Assembly: GCF_007858475.1 (NCBI RefSeq)
Contig: NZ_VIGX01000004.1
Coordinates: 1 to 64,000 of the forward strand
Source: Tsukamurella conjunctivitidis
GTDB lineage: Bacteria > Actinomycetota > Actinomycetes > Mycobacteriales > Mycobacteriaceae
Length of the DNA: 64,000 nucleotides
Direction of reading: 5' to 3'
The position numbers and the translations under genes were made by a program. Positions 62,291 to 64,000 of this stretch are shown piece after piece (the first letter of the stretch is position 1; each line of letters begins with the position of its first letter). The notes under the pieces are model-generated. The model was not told the origin of the DNA. It was given only the letters and a program-made list of their open reading frames with translations, and ran no database searches.

Positions 62291-63208
62291 TCAATCCCGC
62301 CGCAGGACGCGCGCCAGGCGCGCCGTCAGCCGGTTCGCGTCGGCGGCCTCGGAGACCTCCGGCGGCGAGGGAAGAGGGCCGTGCCACTCGCCGAGCACGG
62401 CGAGCACCTCGGGGAGCAGCAGTCGGGCCGCGAGCTCGTAGCCCGCGGCCGACGGGTGGAAGTTGTCGGGGGAGAACATGCGCTCGGGAGCTTCGAGGAA
62501 TTCCGGCGTCAGGGTGTCGGCGAAGGGCACCGGGTGTCCGCCCGCTGCCAGTACGTGCGCCCGCTGTCGCGCAGCGAGTTGCAGCCCGTACCTGCGGATC
62601 ACGGACCGCAACGGCTGCGGGATGGACTGCACCACGCCGATGTCCGGGCACGTGCCCACCACGACCTCAGCACCCGCGCCGCGCAGCTGTGCGACGGCCG
62701 CTCCGAGGCGCCGCGCGGAGGGTTCGATCGAATTGAGCGCGGTCACGTCGTTCGCGCCGACGATGATCACCGCCACGTCCGGGATCTGCTTCGCGATGAA
62801 TGCGGCCTCGATCTGCGCCGCGAGCCCCTTCGACGTCGCGCCGACGATCGCCTTCACCGCGAGCCGCACGGTCCGTCCAGTCTCGGCGACGACGCCGCGC
62901 GCGAGGAGCACCCCGGGCGTGTGCTCGGCATCGTCGACCCCGAGGCCCGCGGCGGTGGAATCCCCGAAGACCATCAGGCTCACGTCCGCCGGATGCCCGG
63001 GTCCGGGGCGTTCCACCTGCGTCGTGCCGGGGGCGTAGACCCCGTCCTTCGACGGTGCCTTGTCGGTGCGGTGGGGGATGACGGTGCGCGCCGTCCTGGC
63101 CTGCTTGGTGAGCAGGGCGTAGGCACCCCAGGTGGCTCCGGCGCCGCTGACGGCGGCGGCCGAGGTGTACAGCGCGTCACGGGCGAGCCGGTTTCGGGAG
63201 TACCCCAT
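62291..63208 (-). CDS. GDSL/SGNH hydrolase, exported
   Basis: This is a 305-residue esterase-type SGNH hydrolase with an N-terminal hydrophobic helix (about residues 12-33) that may anchor or export it. VFGDSTAAGLG gives the Ser block, IIVGANDVTALN the Asn block, and DNFHPSAAGYELA the Asp-His pair. All catalytic residues are present. It is divergent from cbs, as Rv1075c is in M. tuberculosis. Substrate is unknown; a lipid or cell-wall ester is possible. Confidence 0.9.
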   Translation of the reverse strand: MGYSRNRLARDALYTSAAAVSGAGATWGAYALLTKQARTARTVIPHRTDKAPSKDGVYAPGTTQVERPGPGHPADVSLMVFGDSTAAGLGVDDAEHTPGVLLARGVVAETGRTVRLAVKAIVGATSKGLAAQIEAAFIAKQIPDVAVIIVGANDVTALNSIEPSARRLGAAVAQLRGAGAEVVVGTCPDIGVVQSIPQPLRSVIRRYGLQLAARQRAHVLAAGGHPVPFADTLTPEFLEAPERMFSPDNFHPSAAGYELAARLLLPEVLAVLGEWHGPLPSPPEVSEAADANRLTARLARVLRRD

Positions 63209-63278
63209 GCACCCAATCTAGACGGGTGCGCACGGACCGGCCGTGAGGCGGCGCGGGCGGTTCTGGGACGATGGACGC

Positions 63279-64000
63279 ATGCGTATCGCAGGACACGTCA
63301 GCGAGTTGATCGGCGACACCCCACTGGTGCGACTCAACTCCGTGGTGAAGCCCGGATCCGGCCTGGTCGCGGCCAAGATCGAGTACCTCAACCCCGGCGG
63401 GTCCAGCAAGGACCGGATCGCGGTGAAGATGATCGACGCCGCGGAGCAGTCGGGCGAGCTCAAGCCCGGCGGCACCATCGTCGAGCCCACCTCCGGTAAC
63501 ACGGGCGTGGGCCTGGCGATCGTCGCGCAGCAGCGCGGCTACAAGTGCGTCTTCGTCTGCCCGGACAAGGTCAGCGAGGACAAGCGCAACGTGCTCAAGG
63601 CCTACGGCGCCGAGGTCGTCGTGTGCCCGACCGCCGTCGCGCCCGAGCATCCGGACTCGTACTACAACGTCTCCGACCGCCTGACTCGCGAGATCCCGGG
63701 CGCCTGGAAGCCGAACCAGTACTCCAACCCCAACGGCCCGGCCTCGCACTACGAGACCACCGGCCCGGAGATCTGGCGCGACACCGAGGGGAAGATCACC
63801 CACTTCGTCGCGGGCGTGGGCACCGGCGGCACCATCACCGGCACCGGCCGCTACCTCAAGGAGGTCTCGGGCGGGAAGGTCAAGGTCGTCGGCGCGGACC
63901 CCGAGGGCTCCGTCTACTCGGGCGGCACCGGCCGGCCGTACCTCGTCGAGGGCGTGGGTGAGGACTTCTGGCCCACCGCCTACGACCCGGACATCCCCGA
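63279..64000 (+). CDS. cbs: Cystathionine beta-synthase, 5' part
   Basis: The first 240 codons of cbs are present; the gene runs off the window. The PLP lysine lies in SSKDR (Lys 44), and TSGNTG (residues 71-76) is the substrate/phosphate loop; GTGGTITGTG holds the PLP phosphate. It makes cystathionine from homocysteine and serine (transsulfuration). The CBS regulatory domains expected near the C-terminus lie outside. The ATG at 63279 is used. It is divergent from the GDSL gene as in mycobacteria. Confidence 0.92.
   Translation, partial: MRIAGHVSELIGDTPLVRLNSVVKPGSGLVAAKIEYLNPGGSSKDRIAVKMIDAAEQSGELKPGGTIVEPTSGNTGVGLAIVAQQRGYKCVFVCPDKVSEDKRNVLKAYGAEVVVCPTAVAPEHPDSYYNVSDRLTREIPGAWKPNQYSNPNGPASHYETTGPEIWRDTEGKITHFVAGVGTGGTITGTGRYLKEVSGGKVKVVGADPEGSVYSGGTGRPYLVEGVGEDFWPTAYDPDIP

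Overview
The window is about 64 kb of GC-rich DNA from a Mycobacteriales actinobacterium. Tsukamurella or a close relative is my best guess, inferred from gene content only. The support is conserved mycobacterial gene blocks: mfd-mazG-lpqU; eno-ftsB-like-DUF501-ppx (an Rv1023-Rv1026-like order); a receiver-like gene beside nuoA-N (Rv3143-like); a GDSL hydrolase beside cbs (Rv1075c/Rv1077-like); and many GTG starts with 4-bp gene overlaps.

Positions 1-35,800 are chromosomal. They hold a MerR/HspR-like regulator, then lpqU, mazG and mfd on the minus strand. Next come a TetR gene divergent from a DUF1761 membrane gene across a striking AGTACT operator, a secreted LIP-type lipase, and AzlCD with a divergent XRE-cupin regulator. 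A further TetR gene precedes the complete 14-gene complex I operon nuoA-N (minus strand, 11345-26488). After that come a 2-oxoglutarate oxygenase, eno, ftsB-like, DUF501, ppx, a DUF418 membrane protein, an SMR guanidinium exporter with a guanidine-III riboswitch in its leader, two RibD/DHFR-like proteins and an MscS channel.

Positions 35,891-58,979 hold two phage-satellite-like elements in tandem in one tRNA gene with anticodon UAA. Three aligned 44-bp copies of the tRNA 3' half (35891, 48327, 58905) bound them. Element 1 (about 12.4 kb) has a capsid gene, a lipoprotein, an XRE regulator, an excisionase-like protein, a primase-helicase, a serine recombinase and a tyrosine integrase. A DUF4062/TIR-like gene sits between the integrase and the attachment site, where defence cargo is often found. 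Element 2 (about 10.6 kb) has an integrase, XRE repressor and excisionase, an initiator-like gene with internal iterons, a WhiB-like protein, a protease/decoration/capsid/scaffold module and an HNH endonuclease. Neither element has a recognisable portal, large terminase, tail or lysis gene. Both resemble the phiRv1/phiRv2 class of small prophage-like elements and may depend on a helper phage.

Positions 58,980-64,000 return to the chromosome: a small HTH protein with a Clp N-domain protein behind two palindromes, a Bax-inhibitor-1 family protein, a Ser/Thr kinase with one PASTA domain, a GDSL hydrolase and the 5' part of cystathionine beta-synthase, which runs off the window.

All identifications come from reading motifs and gene order. 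No database search was run.
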